Notes: generated by a model from the sequence alone, not told the origin. Shown: positions 15,715-24,595, numbered from the stretch's first letter. The stretch: 64,000 nt of DNA from Sphingobium limneticum (GCF_008710155.1 NZ_VYPZ01000008.1:1-64000); one strand, 5' to 3'. A program made the numbers and translations.

Positions 15715-16430
15715 CCGGCGAATTGCGCACGCTGGGCGTGGCTCATGGCCTGTTGCTGGGGCTGGCGCTGGCCTGCCCGCTTATTGCGCCCGGCCTCCTG
15801 CCCTGGGGCATCGACGCGCTGCTGCTGGTCGGCGGTTTCCAGCTGCGGCTGGCCGATCGCCGCTTCACCCTGCGCTCCGGTACGAAGGAGTGGGTCAGCC
15901 ATATCATCATGGCGCCATCGCGGCTGCTGCGCTGGGGCGCGGCGGCCGTGGTCGCGCTGATCGCCGGCAACCTGGGGCTGGCAGGCGCGATCCTCGTCGC
16001 TGCCCTTGCCTGCGAACTGCTCGCCTATCCGATCGCAACCCTGCTGATCGGCCGGCGCAGCTTGCCGCATGTCGCGGGCGCGCTCGCGCTGCTGATCGCG
16101 GCGACCGGCGCGATGGGCCAGCCTGTCCTGCACCTGATCCTGTGCTTCCTGACTGGCGTTACCGCCTGCATGGTCTGGCTGCGCGGCCCGGATGGCGAGC
16201 CGCGCGCGCTGGCGCTGGCGCTGGGCGGCGGCGTAGCAGCGATCGCCGCGCCGCTGCTCTTCCCCGGCGCCCTCGCCTTCGCCGCGCCGACTTTTGCGGT
16301 CTGCGCCGCCTGGACGCTGGCCCATCTGTCGATGCTGCGCCGCCCGGTCATGCCCTGGCGGCTCAGCGCCGTGCCCGCCAGCCTGTCCGTCAGGCTGCGA
16401 CCGGCTGGCCTGCGTTCACCGCTGCCTTGA
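15711..16430 (+). CDS. Polytopic membrane protein of unknown function
   Basis: A 239-residue hydrophobic protein with about seven predicted transmembrane helices (for example GVAHGLLLGLALACPL and LAGAILVAALACELLAY) and few polar residues. I recognise no family. It is translationally coupled by ATGA to the ligase-like gene and so probably belongs to the same surface-glycan function. Its last 13 codons run tail-to-tail into the PfpI gene (41-base overlap), and the final basic segment (SVRLRPAGLRSPLP) may be a read-through extension. Confidence 0.65.
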   Translation: MTGELRTLGVAHGLLLGLALACPLIAPGLLPWGIDALLLVGGFQLRLADRRFTLRSGTKEWVSHIIMAPSRLLRWGAAAVVALIAGNLGLAGAILVAALACELLAYPIATLLIGRRSLPHVAGALALLIAATGAMGQPVLHLILCFLTGVTACMVWLRGPDGEPRALALALGGGVAAIAAPLLFPGALAFAAPTFAVCAAWTLAHLSMLRRPVMPWRLSAVPASLSVRLRPAGLRSPLP

Positions 16431-16944
16431 AGGCTTCGATAAAGGCGGGGATATCGTCCGGCTTGCGGCTGGTGATGATATTGCCGTCTATCGCCACCGC
16501 CTGATCGACGACCTGCGCGCCGGCATTGGCCAGGTCGGTGCGCACCGATGGCCAGCCGGTGACGGTCTTGCCGCGCACGACATCCGCTTCCACCAGCAGC
16601 CAAGGCCCATGGCAGATCGCCGCCACCGGCTTGCCTGCTTCGACGAAAGCCCGCACGATCGCCACCGCCTTGTCATTGGTGCGCAGCGTATCGGGATTGG
16701 CGACGCCGCCGGGCAGGATCAGCCCGTCATATTCGGCGACCTTCACCGCCTCCAGCGTGATTTCCGGCGTGATGGTGTCGCCCTTCTCATCATGTTTCAT
16801 ACCCTGGATCGGCTGCGTGTCGGGCGCGGCCAGCACGACCTCCGCCCCGGCGTCGATCAAGGCCTGACGCGGGTCGAACAGTTCGGACTGCTCGAAGCCG
16901 TCGGTCGCGACGATCAGGATGCGGCTTTCCTCGATGGCGGGCAT
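16390..16944 (-). CDS. PfpI/DJ-1-family type 1 glutamine amidotransferase-like protein
   Basis: A 184-residue protein of the PfpI/YhbO branch of the DJ-1 superfamily. ILIVATDGFEQSEL starts the fold, YDGLILPGGVANPDTLR provides the oxyanion region, and AAICHGPWLL contains the nucleophile-elbow cysteine and following histidine. Relatives are annotated as intracellular proteases or deglycases, activities still debated. ATG 16944 has GGAGAGAC upstream. It is divergent from the topoisomerase IB gene across 94 bases. Confidence 0.88.
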   Translation of the reverse strand: MPAIEESRILIVATDGFEQSELFDPRQALIDAGAEVVLAAPDTQPIQGMKHDEKGDTITPEITLEAVKVAEYDGLILPGGVANPDTLRTNDKAVAIVRAFVEAGKPVAAICHGPWLLVEADVVRGKTVTGWPSVRTDLANAGAQVVDQAVAIDGNIITSRKPDDIPAFIEAFKAAVNAGQPVAA

Positions 16945-17038
16945 ATGTCTCTCCTTGATGATGCGGGAAAGCCCTTCAACCGCTCGCCCCGCTACAGGTT
17001 GCGGAACGAAGCGACGAACGGCGGGTTTTCCGGTACAA

Positions 17039-18040
17039 ATGCCAGATCTTACACATAGCGACGACAGCTGCCCCGGCATTACCCGCCGCGCGCTGAAGCA
17101 TGGCTGGGCCTATTATCGCGCCGATGGCGCCCGCATCACCGACCGTGAGGAAATCGACCGGCTGAACCGCATCGCCTTGCCGCCCGCCTATCGCGACTGC
17201 TGGTTCTGCGCGTCTCCCTACGGCCATATTCAGGCGATCGGCTATGACGACCGAGGCCGGAAACAATATCGCTATCATCCCGACTTCCGCGCCGCGCGGG
17301 AGGCGGAGAAATATGCCGGCTGCCCCGATTTCGGCCGCGCTTTGCCCAAATTGCGCGAGCGGCTGGAGGCGGACCTGTCGAAACGCGGCCTGCGCAAGGA
17401 CCGCACTTTGGCCGCCGTCGTCCGCCTGCTAGACCTCGCCAAGCTGCGCGTGGGCAACGAACATTATGCCACCACCAACAAGAGTTTCGGCGCCACCACG
17501 CTGCGCCGCCGCCATGTCGACCTGACCGGCAAGACGCTGACGCTGCGCTACCGCGCCAAATCGGGCAAGCAGCAGCAACTGACCGTCACCGACACCCGCC
17601 TGCTGCGCTTCGTGCGGCAGGTGCAGGATTTGCCGGGCCAGCATCTCTTCCAATATGTGGACGAAGATGGAGAGGCGCGGCCGATCACCTCCAGCGACGT
17701 CAACGCCTATATCGCCGATGCGATGGGCGCGCCCTTCACCGCCAAGCATTTCCGCACCTGGGGCGCCTCCACCATCGCGTTCGAAACGCTGGCCGCCGGC
17801 CATGTCTCCCTGAAACAGATGCTGGAGCCGGTGGCGCAGGCGCTGGGCAATACGCCGGCGATCAGCCGCAAAAGCTACATCCACCCCGCCCTGATTGCGC
17901 TTTGCCGCGATGGGCAGGATGATTGGCGCGCGGGGCTTCGCTTGCCGCGTCGAACCCGCTATCTCTCCCGCGGGGAACGCGGCCTGATCGCTTTCCTCGA
18001 CGGCATTGCCGATTGCGCCCCGCTTGCAGCGGCGGCCTGA
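17039..18040 (+). CDS. DNA topoisomerase IB
   Basis: A 333-residue eukaryotic/poxvirus-like type IB topoisomerase as found in many bacteria. It relaxes supercoils through a 3'-phosphotyrosine intermediate. The N-terminal domain has ITDREEIDRLNRIALPPAY and the catalytic domain has KLRVGNEHYATTNKSFGATTLRRRHV (read in segments), KSGKQQ, HFRTWGAS and the active-site tyrosine in ISRKSYIHP (about residue 280). ATG 17039 was chosen because upstream residues in the same frame lie within the divergent PfpI start and show no similarity. An MscS gene follows after 29 bases. Confidence 0.92.
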   Translation: MPDLTHSDDSCPGITRRALKHGWAYYRADGARITDREEIDRLNRIALPPAYRDCWFCASPYGHIQAIGYDDRGRKQYRYHPDFRAAREAEKYAGCPDFGRALPKLRERLEADLSKRGLRKDRTLAAVVRLLDLAKLRVGNEHYATTNKSFGATTLRRRHVDLTGKTLTLRYRAKSGKQQQLTVTDTRLLRFVRQVQDLPGQHLFQYVDEDGEARPITSSDVNAYIADAMGAPFTAKHFRTWGASTIAFETLAAGHVSLKQMLEPVAQALGNTPAISRKSYIHPALIALCRDGQDDWRAGLRLPRRTRYLSRGERGLIAFLDGIADCAPLAAAA

Positions 18041-18069
18041 CACCAAATTTTCGACCAGACAGGATTGGC

Positions 18070-19236
18070 ATGGCCGACAAGAAGAACGACACCTCCCTTC
18101 CCGACCTCACTGTTCATGCGCCCAATTTGCGGGAAATGGGACAGAGCACCATCGCCTGGTTCCAACTCCATTATGTGCAGATCGCGATCGCGGTGGGTGC
18201 GGCGATCATCATCTATCTCGCGCTCGCGGCGCTGCGCGAACTGGGCAAGCGGCACAAGGGCGGCGTCGGCGACCCGCTGGGCTATGCCAATGTGCTGGGC
18301 CGGGCGGCGGCGCGCACCACCCATTATTTCATGATCCTGGTCGCCGCCAAGCTGGTGGTGGGCTATGCCGACGCGCCGCCTTCGCTGGCGAAGACGGTCA
18401 CCTTCCTCTTCACCATCGCGGCCGTGTTGCAGGCCGCGCTCTGGGCGCGGGAGATCATCCTGGGCCTGATCGAGCGCAAGACGCTGGCGGAGGATGGCGG
18501 CGGCGAAACGCTGGCCAATGCGATGGGCCTGATCCGCATTCTGGTCAGCTTCGCGCTGTTCGCCATCGCCGCGATCGTGGTGCTGGACAATCTGGGCGTC
18601 AACGTGACCGGCCTGGTCGCGGGTCTGGGCATCGGCGGCATCGCCATCGGTCTGGCGGCGCAGGGCATCTTCTCCGACCTGTTCGCCGCGCTGTCCATCA
18701 TCTTCGACAAGCCGTTCCGCCGGGGTGAGATCATCACCTATGACCAGACCACCGCGCGGGTGGAAAAGATCGGCCTGAAAAGCACGCGCCTGCGCGCGAT
18801 GAGCGGCGAGAAGAAGGTGATCGGCAACTCGCAGCTGTTGCAAAAGGAAATTACCAGCCTCCAGACGCTGATCCAGCGCCGCGTAACCTATGCCATCGGC
18901 GTCATCTACCAGACGGACGAGGCGAAAGCGGAGGCTATTCCCGCCATGCTCCAGAAGATCGTCGAGGCGGAGGGGCTGATCTTCGTCAATGCCGGCATCG
19001 TCGCCTTCGGCGCCAGCAGCCTGGACTATCAGCTGAATTTCGACGTGCCCGACCCCGACCATCATGATTATTTCCAGATGCGCCACCGCATCGGCCTCGC
19101 CATCTGGAAGAGGTTCAACGCCGAAGGGATCGAGTTCGCCTACCCGACGCAAACCAGCTTCACCGCCGGCCCGGATGGCAAGGCGATCATGCCCTATCCG
19201 GACGTGAAGCCGGCAAGGCTTGTGGGGGAAAAATGA
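18070..19236 (+). CDS. MscS-type mechanosensitive ion channel
   Basis: A 388-residue small-conductance channel of the MscS/YnaI type. Four N-terminal hydrophobic segments precede the pore-lining helix TGLVAGLGIGGIAIGLAAQG (about residues 178-197) and the beta domain DKPFRRGEIITYD...RVEKIGLKSTRLRAMSGEKKVIGNS, read in segments. A mixed alpha/beta cytoplasmic vestibule forms the remainder. It should sense membrane tension and release osmolytes. The N-terminus is short, so the resting channel is likely a plain heptamer without a large periplasmic domain. Confidence 0.9.
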   Translation: MADKKNDTSLPDLTVHAPNLREMGQSTIAWFQLHYVQIAIAVGAAIIIYLALAALRELGKRHKGGVGDPLGYANVLGRAAARTTHYFMILVAAKLVVGYADAPPSLAKTVTFLFTIAAVLQAALWAREIILGLIERKTLAEDGGGETLANAMGLIRILVSFALFAIAAIVVLDNLGVNVTGLVAGLGIGGIAIGLAAQGIFSDLFAALSIIFDKPFRRGEIITYDQTTARVEKIGLKSTRLRAMSGEKKVIGNSQLLQKEITSLQTLIQRRVTYAIGVIYQTDEAKAEAIPAMLQKIVEAEGLIFVNAGIVAFGASSLDYQLNFDVPDPDHHDYFQMRHRIGLAIWKRFNAEGIEFAYPTQTSFTAGPDGKAIMPYPDVKPARLVGEK

Positions 19237-19807
19237 ATGAGCCTTATAGCCCTCTCCCGTCTTCACGGGAGAGGGTTGGGTGAGGGTCTTTCTTGGTGTT
19301 CGGCCATAGCAGCGTGACTCAATATAGGGCGCTGCGGTTCGCGCGTGCGCCCTCGTCCTGCATCAGTTGATGCTTTTCCAAGAAGGCCCTCACCCAACCC
19401 TTTCTCGCGGAAAGCGGGAGAGGGCTTAGATCAGCCGATAGCCAGCCTTCGCCACCTGTCCTACCATCCTTCCAATGTAGGATAATGTCTGCTTCATCCT
19501 GCCCGATGGACCATATTCCCTTCTCCACTCTGCTCCCTTGTCGCCCTCCGGTCGCATCCCTGTCGCGCCCGTGGCGCGCGATCGTCGCCCCGATGGCGCA
19601 CGGGTGTCGCATGGATGGCGCGCCGGTGGCGCATCGCAGGCGCCTTGCGAGCGCTTCGGCCCCCATCGACCCCTGCAACAGTGTGAACTTCGCTCGTCGC
19701 TTATGTGTCGCGTGGATGGCGCGGCCTTACCATCCCGCCGCAAGACCGACTCGCCTCGTCCCGCCCCACCTTGCCGGCGCCGCCCTGCCGCCCTAGCCGC
19801 TTGTCCC
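19237..19807. other. 571-base intergenic region with REP doublet and short repeats
   Basis: No convincing gene is visible. The left third holds an inverted REP-like doublet (19249-19425). The middle contains a GC-rich tract with three degenerate copies of a TGTCGC...GGATGGCGC unit (19561, 19605 and 19705). The right end leads into the beta-barrel gene without an obvious ribosome-binding site. Confidence 0.6.
19249..19425. repeat. REP-like inverted doublet (CCCTCTCCC/GGGTTGGGTGAGGG type)
   Basis: A 48-base unit at 19249-19296, containing CCCTCTCCC, GGGAGAGGG and TTGGGTGAGGG, recurs in inverse orientation at 19378-19425 with few differences. Each unit has its own hairpin. The two flank about 80 bases of unrelated sequence. 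This is the layout of mobile REP doublets. Confidence 0.75.
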
Positions 19808-20203
19808 ATGAAGCATGTCGCCCTCACCCTGACCGCCGCCGCGCTCGCCGCCGCTCTGCCCGCCACCGCCCATGCCGAAGGACTGGGCGCGGAGGCCAAT
19901 TATGCCCGCGCGGACGGCCATTGGGGTACGGAACTGGGTGCGGGCTATGCGATGGGCATTGCAGGCTTCAGCCTGACGCCGGGCGCGGGCGTCTATATTC
20001 GCGATGGCGACACGAAACTCTATGGCCGGGTCGAAGCCGCCTACACCATCCCGCTGTCGATGACGATCGGCGCCGGCGTCCGCTTCAGCGGCGACAATAC
20101 CCGCCCCTATGCGACGCTGGCCATGCCGCTCATCCCCAAGCTGCGGGCCAAGGCCAATGTCGGCCCCAAATATTATGCCGTCGGCCTGACGCTGGGTTAC
20201 TGA
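19808..20203 (+). CDS. Small secreted outer-membrane beta-barrel-like protein
   Basis: A 131-residue protein with a clear signal peptide (KHVALTLTAAALAAALPATAHA, cleavage after about residue 23). The mature part is made of alternating short strands rich in Gly, Tyr and Ala (LGAEANYARADGHWGTELGAGY; YGRVEAAYTIPLSMTIGAGVRF; KANVGPKYYAVGLTLGY, in segments) ending in an aromatic residue, as in small outer-membrane barrels. Function is unknown. The stop overlaps the convergent epimerase gene by seven bases. Confidence 0.65.
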   Translation: MKHVALTLTAAALAAALPATAHAEGLGAEANYARADGHWGTELGAGYAMGIAGFSLTPGAGVYIRDGDTKLYGRVEAAYTIPLSMTIGAGVRFSGDNTRPYATLAMPLIPKLRAKANVGPKYYAVGLTLGY

Positions 20204-21174
20204 CCCGCGCCCCACAAGGTGCCGGGCTGCAACAACCCGTCCCGCAAGGGCAGGCCGCCGGCCCGGTCCTCCGCCAGCAACAGCGCGCCGTCCAGGTCGA
20301 TCCAGTCCGCCCCCTGCGCCACCAGCGCGGCCGGCGCGATGCCCAGCGACGTCCCCAACATGCAGCCGACCATGATCCTGAACCCGCGCGCGCGCGCCTC
20401 GGTCGCCAGCGCCAGCGCCTCGGTCAGCCCCCCGGCCTTGTCCAGCTTGATATTGACCGCGTCGAAATCGCCCAGCCGGTCGAGGTCCGCGCGGGTATGG
20501 CAACTTTCGTCGGCGCACAGCGGCAAGGACGCCCGCACCCCGGCCAGCCTGTCTTCCTGCCCATGGATCACCGGCTGCTCGACCATCTCCACGCCCAGCG
20601 CGGCCAGTGCCGCCGCCTCCGCCGCGATGTCCATGCCATGCCAGCTTTCATTGGCATCGACGATCAACCGGGCATCGGGCGCGCCCGCGCGCACGGCGGC
20701 GATCCGCGCCCGGTCGCCCTCGCCGGTCAGCTTGCATTTCAGAAGCGCAAAGCCCCGCGCCGCCGCTGCCCGTGCATCGCCCTCCATCTTCGCCGGATCG
20801 CCCAGGCTGATGGTGAAGGCGGTGGGCAGCGCCGGCGGCGCAGCCAGCCCGGCCAGTTGCCATACCGGCACGCCCGCCCGCTTCGCTTCCAGATCCCACA
20901 GCGCGCAATCCAACGCATTGCGCGCCGCGCCGCGCGGCATATGCGTCAGCAGCGCGTCGCGCTCCAGCGGCCCGGCATAGCCTTGGAGCACCGCGACGCA
21001 TCCCTCCGCACTCTCGCCCTCATAATAGATGGCCGTGCCTTCGCCGCGCCCTTCATGTACGCCGTCGCCCACGGTACAGACGATCACATCGACATGGGTC
21101 TTGGCCCCGCGACTGATGACGAAGGCACCCGCTACCGGCCAACGTTCGACGGTCGCGGAAATTATACGGGTCAT
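20197..21174 (-). CDS. dgcA: Dipeptide epimerase / N-acetyl-D-glutamate racemase-like enolase-superfamily enzyme
   Basis: A 325-residue member of the L-Ala-D/L-Glu epimerase subgroup of the enolase superfamily. Catalytic features in order are the KCK pair in FALLKCKLTG, metal ligands in LIVDANESW, VEMVEQP and LCADES, and the second base in NIKLDKAGG. Relatives epimerise dipeptides from murein turnover or racemise N-acetyl-D-glutamate (DgcA). The partner DgcN is not adjacent, so the exact substrate is uncertain. The gene is divergent from the methyltransferase fusion at 21277. Confidence 0.85.
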   Translation of the reverse strand: MTRIISATVERWPVAGAFVISRGAKTHVDVIVCTVGDGVHEGRGEGTAIYYEGESAEGCVAVLQGYAGPLERDALLTHMPRGAARNALDCALWDLEAKRAGVPVWQLAGLAAPPALPTAFTISLGDPAKMEGDARAAAARGFALLKCKLTGEGDRARIAAVRAGAPDARLIVDANESWHGMDIAAEAAALAALGVEMVEQPVIHGQEDRLAGVRASLPLCADESCHTRADLDRLGDFDAVNIKLDKAGGLTEALALATEARARGFRIMVGCMLGTSLGIAPAALVAQGADWIDLDGALLLAEDRAGGLPLRDGLLQPGTLWGAGQ

Positions 21175-21276
21175 CGGCGTTCCCTGCGTCAGTCATTGAC
21201 CATGTGAAGCAGCGTCATATGCGTGAAACACAAGAGGCGCCATAGCCATGCCTTTGCAGAAGAAAGAGCTTTTCCC

Positions 21277-22569
21277 GTGACATCCCGTGACCTGACCGGC
21301 CTCCTGCCCCTGAGCGAGACGCTGCCCGACAGCAGCGCCCTGCCGCGCCGCCTGTCCGACATGGCCTGGCGCCTTGCTTTCGGCGCGATCGGCTGGCCCT
21401 GGTTGCTCGCCAGCCTGTCGGGCGGCCGGCCGGCGGACAAGCGGGCCTTGCTGGACGAACTGGGCCTGGCCCATGATGCCCTGCCCCATCTGGGCAGCTG
21501 GAAGGCGGATGTCGGATTCCTGCGCCATATCGTGCGGGAAATCGCCCGGCTGCGCCCCACTCATGTGGTGGAACTGGGCGCCGGTGCCTCCTCCCTGATC
21601 GCCGCGCGCGCGCTGCAAATCCATGGCGGCGGTCGGCTCCATAGTTTCGACCAGCATGGCGGCTTCGTCGACGCGACGCGCCAATGGCTGGCCGACCATG
21701 CGCTGGACGTCGATATCCGTCATGCGCCGCTGACCCATGAAAGCGCCGACTGGCCCGGCCGCTGGTATGCGCTGGACCAATTGCCCGAACGGATCGACCT
21801 TATCATCATCGACGGTCCGCCCTGGAGCGTGCATCCGCTGGTGCGCGGGGCGGCTGACAGCCTGTTCGCCCGCCTCTCCCCCAATGGCGTGGTGCTGCTG
21901 GACGATGCCGCACGTCCCGGCGAACGGCTGGTCGCGCGGCGTTGGCGCAAACGCTGGCCGCATATCGACTTCCGCCTGATGAAGGATGGGACCAAGGGCA
22001 CGTTGGTCGGCCGTCGCCGCGACACCAGCCTGCCGGTCGCCAACGATAATGAGGCCGGTCGTACCTGGCGCCATATGGGCCGGGCCGCCGCCATCGCCGC
22101 CCTGATCGCCACCGGCTGGATCGCGCGCGGCGAACTGGGCGAATTTCCGCAGAGCGCGCAGGCAAGCAGCTTCCTGGACGAAGCCGCCGCCTCTCGCCGG
22201 GCCGGGCTGTTGCGGCAGGGCATGGCCTCGCAGATCGAAAGTGCCCACCTCAACGCCCAAGAGATCGAACGATCGACCGGTATCGTCCTGCCCGCCCTGC
22301 CGGCCGGATGGCGTGTCACCGATGTCCAACTCTTTCCCACGGCCGACAGCCCGGCCATCGCCATGTCGATGGTGACGCCGCAGGGGGAGGAACTCTCCTT
22401 CTTCGCCGACCGCGCCGAAACGCCGGCGGAAGCGACCCCGATGATGGACCAGCGGCAGGGCGATACCGTCGCCTATTGGGAAGCGGGCAGCATGGCCTAT
22501 GCATTGACGGGTCAGGCCGATGCCCGCCGTGTCATGCAATTGGCAGGGGAAATTGCGCGGGATAGCTGA
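21277..22569 (+). CDS. Fusion of class I methyltransferase-like domain, TM helix and anti-sigma-like C-terminal domain
   Basis: A 430-residue protein with an unusual architecture. Residues about 60-255 form a SAM-dependent methyltransferase-like fold of the Methyltransf_24 kind: THVVELGAGASSLIAARAL, LHSFDQHGGFV, IDLIIIDGPPWSVHPLVRG and NGVVLLDDAAR. A basic linker and a transmembrane helix (AAAIAALIATGWIA, about 268-285) follow. The remainder resembles the periplasmic part of sphingomonad transmembrane anti-sigma factors (TGIVLPALPAGWRVTDVQLFP, then DTVAYWEAGSMAYALTGQAD). The usual cytoplasmic anti-sigma domain is replaced by the methyltransferase. The start may be GTG 21277 or GTG 21223. Confidence 0.7.
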   Translation: MTSRDLTGLLPLSETLPDSSALPRRLSDMAWRLAFGAIGWPWLLASLSGGRPADKRALLDELGLAHDALPHLGSWKADVGFLRHIVREIARLRPTHVVELGAGASSLIAARALQIHGGGRLHSFDQHGGFVDATRQWLADHALDVDIRHAPLTHESADWPGRWYALDQLPERIDLIIIDGPPWSVHPLVRGAADSLFARLSPNGVVLLDDAARPGERLVARRWRKRWPHIDFRLMKDGTKGTLVGRRRDTSLPVANDNEAGRTWRHMGRAAAIAALIATGWIARGELGEFPQSAQASSFLDEAAASRRAGLLRQGMASQIESAHLNAQEIERSTGIVLPALPAGWRVTDVQLFPTADSPAIAMSMVTPQGEELSFFADRAETPAEATPMMDQRQGDTVAYWEAGSMAYALTGQADARRVMQLAGEIARDS

Positions 22570-22630
22570 ACCGGCTGGCAGGAGGTGGTATTCGGATGCA
22601 GCCGGCCAAGCTATTTTCCATGCCTGAAGC

Positions 22631-22675
22631 GATTTCGCGTCGGTCGGATATTTCCTATCCCGCGAAATCCCTTTA
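22631..22675 (+). terminator. Terminator after the methyltransferase fusion gene
   Basis: GATTTCGCG and CGCGAAATC form a nine-base stem with a 21-base loop, followed by CCTTT. It lies between the fusion gene and the ABC transporter start at 22688. Confidence 0.5.
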
Positions 22676-22687
22676 AGCGCCGCATCC

Positions 22688-24475
22688 ATGGAGGATGCCC
22701 CGCAAACCATCGCCCGCGCCGACGCGCGACCTGCCCTTGGTAGCCTGACGATGCTGTGGCAGTTCGCCCGCCGCTATCCCGGCCGTATCGCCGGTGCGCT
22801 GCTGGCGTTGATCGTCTCCTCCGCCGCGACGCTGGGCATCCCCAGCGGCTTTCGCCTCGTCATCGATCGCGGGTTCATGGGCGGCGGCGACATCAGCCGC
22901 TGGTTCGAATATCTGCTCATGATCGTGGTCGTGCTGGCGGTGGCGACGGCGCTGCGCTTCTATTTCGTGTCCTGGCTGGGCGAACGGGTCATCGCCGATA
23001 TCCGCAGCGCCACCCAGGCCAATCTGCTGCGACAGGCGCCGCGCTTCTTCGAGGAAAATCGCCCCTCGGAAATCGCGTCACGCATGACCGCCGATACCGC
23101 CATCGTCGAACAGGTTGTCGGCTCCACCGTCTCCGTCGCGCTGCGCAACCTTGTCACCGGCATAGGCGGACTGGTCTATCTCTTCGCCCTGGCGCCCAAG
23201 CTGGCTGCATTGCTGCTCCTCGGCATCCCGGTCATCCTGCTGGTACTGATCGGCCTTGGCCGCCGGGTGCGTGGCCTGTCCCGCGCCAGTCAGGATCGGC
23301 TGGCCGACATCGGCAGCGTCACCAGCGAAGTGCTGGGCGCGATGAAGATCGTCCAGGCATTCGGGCAGGAAAAGCGCGAAGCCGACCGCTTCGACGCCAC
23401 GGTAGAGAGCGGCTTTGGCACAGCGCGCAAGCGCATCGCGTTGCGGGCGTTGATGACTGCCGTGGTGATCGGGCTGGTGTTCGGCTCGATCACCGCCGTG
23501 ATGTGGCAGGGCGCGCTCGACGTCGCCGCTGGGCGCCTGTCGGGCGGGAGCATTGCAGCCTTCGTCTTGACCGGCGGCCTGGTTGCCGGCGCGTTCGGAT
23601 CGCTTTCGGAAAGCTGGGGCGATTTGTTGCGCGGGGCCGGCGCGGCCAGTCGTCTGCATGAATTGATGACGGCCGAGCCGGACATCCTGCCGCCCGCTTA
23701 TCCCGCCATCCTGCCCGCCGCCGATCACGGCGCGCGACTGAGTTTCGAGGATGTGCATTTCCATTATCCCACCCGGCCCGATCAAGCCGCGCTCCATGGC
23801 GTCTCCTTCGCCGTCGCACCAGGTGAGACGGTGGCGGTGGTCGGTCCGTCAGGTGCGGGCAAATCGACGCTGATCCAGCTGGCGCTGCGCTTCTATGATC
23901 CCTCCTCCGGCACCGTGCGGCTGAATGGGGTCGCCCTGCCCGACGCCGATCCCGCTGCATTGCGCGCGATGATGGCGATGGTGCCGCAGGATAGCGTGAT
24001 TTTCGCGGCCTCGGCCCGCGACAATCTGCGCTATGGCCGTTGGGACGCCACGGACGAGCAGATTTGGGATGCCGCGCGCGCCGCCAATGCCGAGGCGTTC
24101 CTGCGCGCTTTACCCCAGGGGCTGGACAGCCAGATGGGGGAAGGCGGCGCACGCTTGTCGGGCGGCCAGCGCCAGCGTCTCTCGATCGCCCGCGCATTGC
24201 TGCGTGACGCCCCGATCCTGTTGCTGGATGAAGCCACATCCGCGCTCGACGCCGAATCGGAAAAGCTGGTGCAGGATGCACTCGGACGATTGATGCAGGG
24301 GCGCACGACCATCGTCATCGCCCACAGGCTGGCGACGGTCCGCGCCGCCGATCGCATTTTGGTGATGGATGAAGGCCGCATCGTCGAGCAGGGCGACCAT
24401 GCAGCGCTGGTGGCCAAGGACGGTCTTTATGCCCGTCTCGCAAGCCTGCAATTTCAGGACATGGCATCAACCTGA
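22688..24475 (+). CDS. ABC exporter with fused transmembrane and ATPase domains (MsbA-like)
   Basis: A 595-residue half-transporter. The N-terminal six-helix exporter domain spans roughly residues 20-320. The ATPase domain carries Walker A GPSGAGKST, Q-loop MVPQDSVIF, signature LSGGQRQR and Walker B ILLLDEATSALD, followed by the switch histidine in IVIAHRLATV. It should work as a homodimer moving a lipid or hydrophobic compound out of the cytoplasm. It is similar in layout to MsbA and to multidrug exporters; substrate cannot be told. It ends convergently with a PilZ gene. Confidence 0.88.
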   Translation: MEDAPQTIARADARPALGSLTMLWQFARRYPGRIAGALLALIVSSAATLGIPSGFRLVIDRGFMGGGDISRWFEYLLMIVVVLAVATALRFYFVSWLGERVIADIRSATQANLLRQAPRFFEENRPSEIASRMTADTAIVEQVVGSTVSVALRNLVTGIGGLVYLFALAPKLAALLLLGIPVILLVLIGLGRRVRGLSRASQDRLADIGSVTSEVLGAMKIVQAFGQEKREADRFDATVESGFGTARKRIALRALMTAVVIGLVFGSITAVMWQGALDVAAGRLSGGSIAAFVLTGGLVAGAFGSLSESWGDLLRGAGAASRLHELMTAEPDILPPAYPAILPAADHGARLSFEDVHFHYPTRPDQAALHGVSFAVAPGETVAVVGPSGAGKSTLIQLALRFYDPSSGTVRLNGVALPDADPAALRAMMAMVPQDSVIFAASARDNLRYGRWDATDEQIWDAARAANAEAFLRALPQGLDSQMGEGGARLSGGQRQRLSIARALLRDAPILLLDEATSALDAESEKLVQDALGRLMQGRTTIVIAHRLATVRAADRILVMDEGRIVEQGDHAALVAKDGLYARLASLQFQDMAST

Positions 24476-24495
24476 TACCGGCGCGCTAAGCCTTA

Positions 24496-24533
24496 GGAGC
24501 ATCAGCTGATCGGCCTCAGTCGGACGATGCTCC
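24496..24533. terminator. Possible bidirectional hairpin between convergent genes
   Basis: GGAGCATC at 24496 pairs with GATGCTCC ending at 24533 across a 22-base loop. It lies between the convergent ABC exporter and PilZ genes. There is no T tract, so a terminator role is tentative. Confidence 0.35.
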
Positions 24534-24595
24534 GATCATTCGCTTGCGCTGATGGTCGGCGAGCCCTCGACTATTCTGGCGGACCCCAGGATGCC

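Noticed and set aside
19426..19899. 157-codon minus-strand frame after the MscS gene
   Set aside because: Arginine/glycine-rich chance frame crossing the short repeats and the start of the barrel gene.
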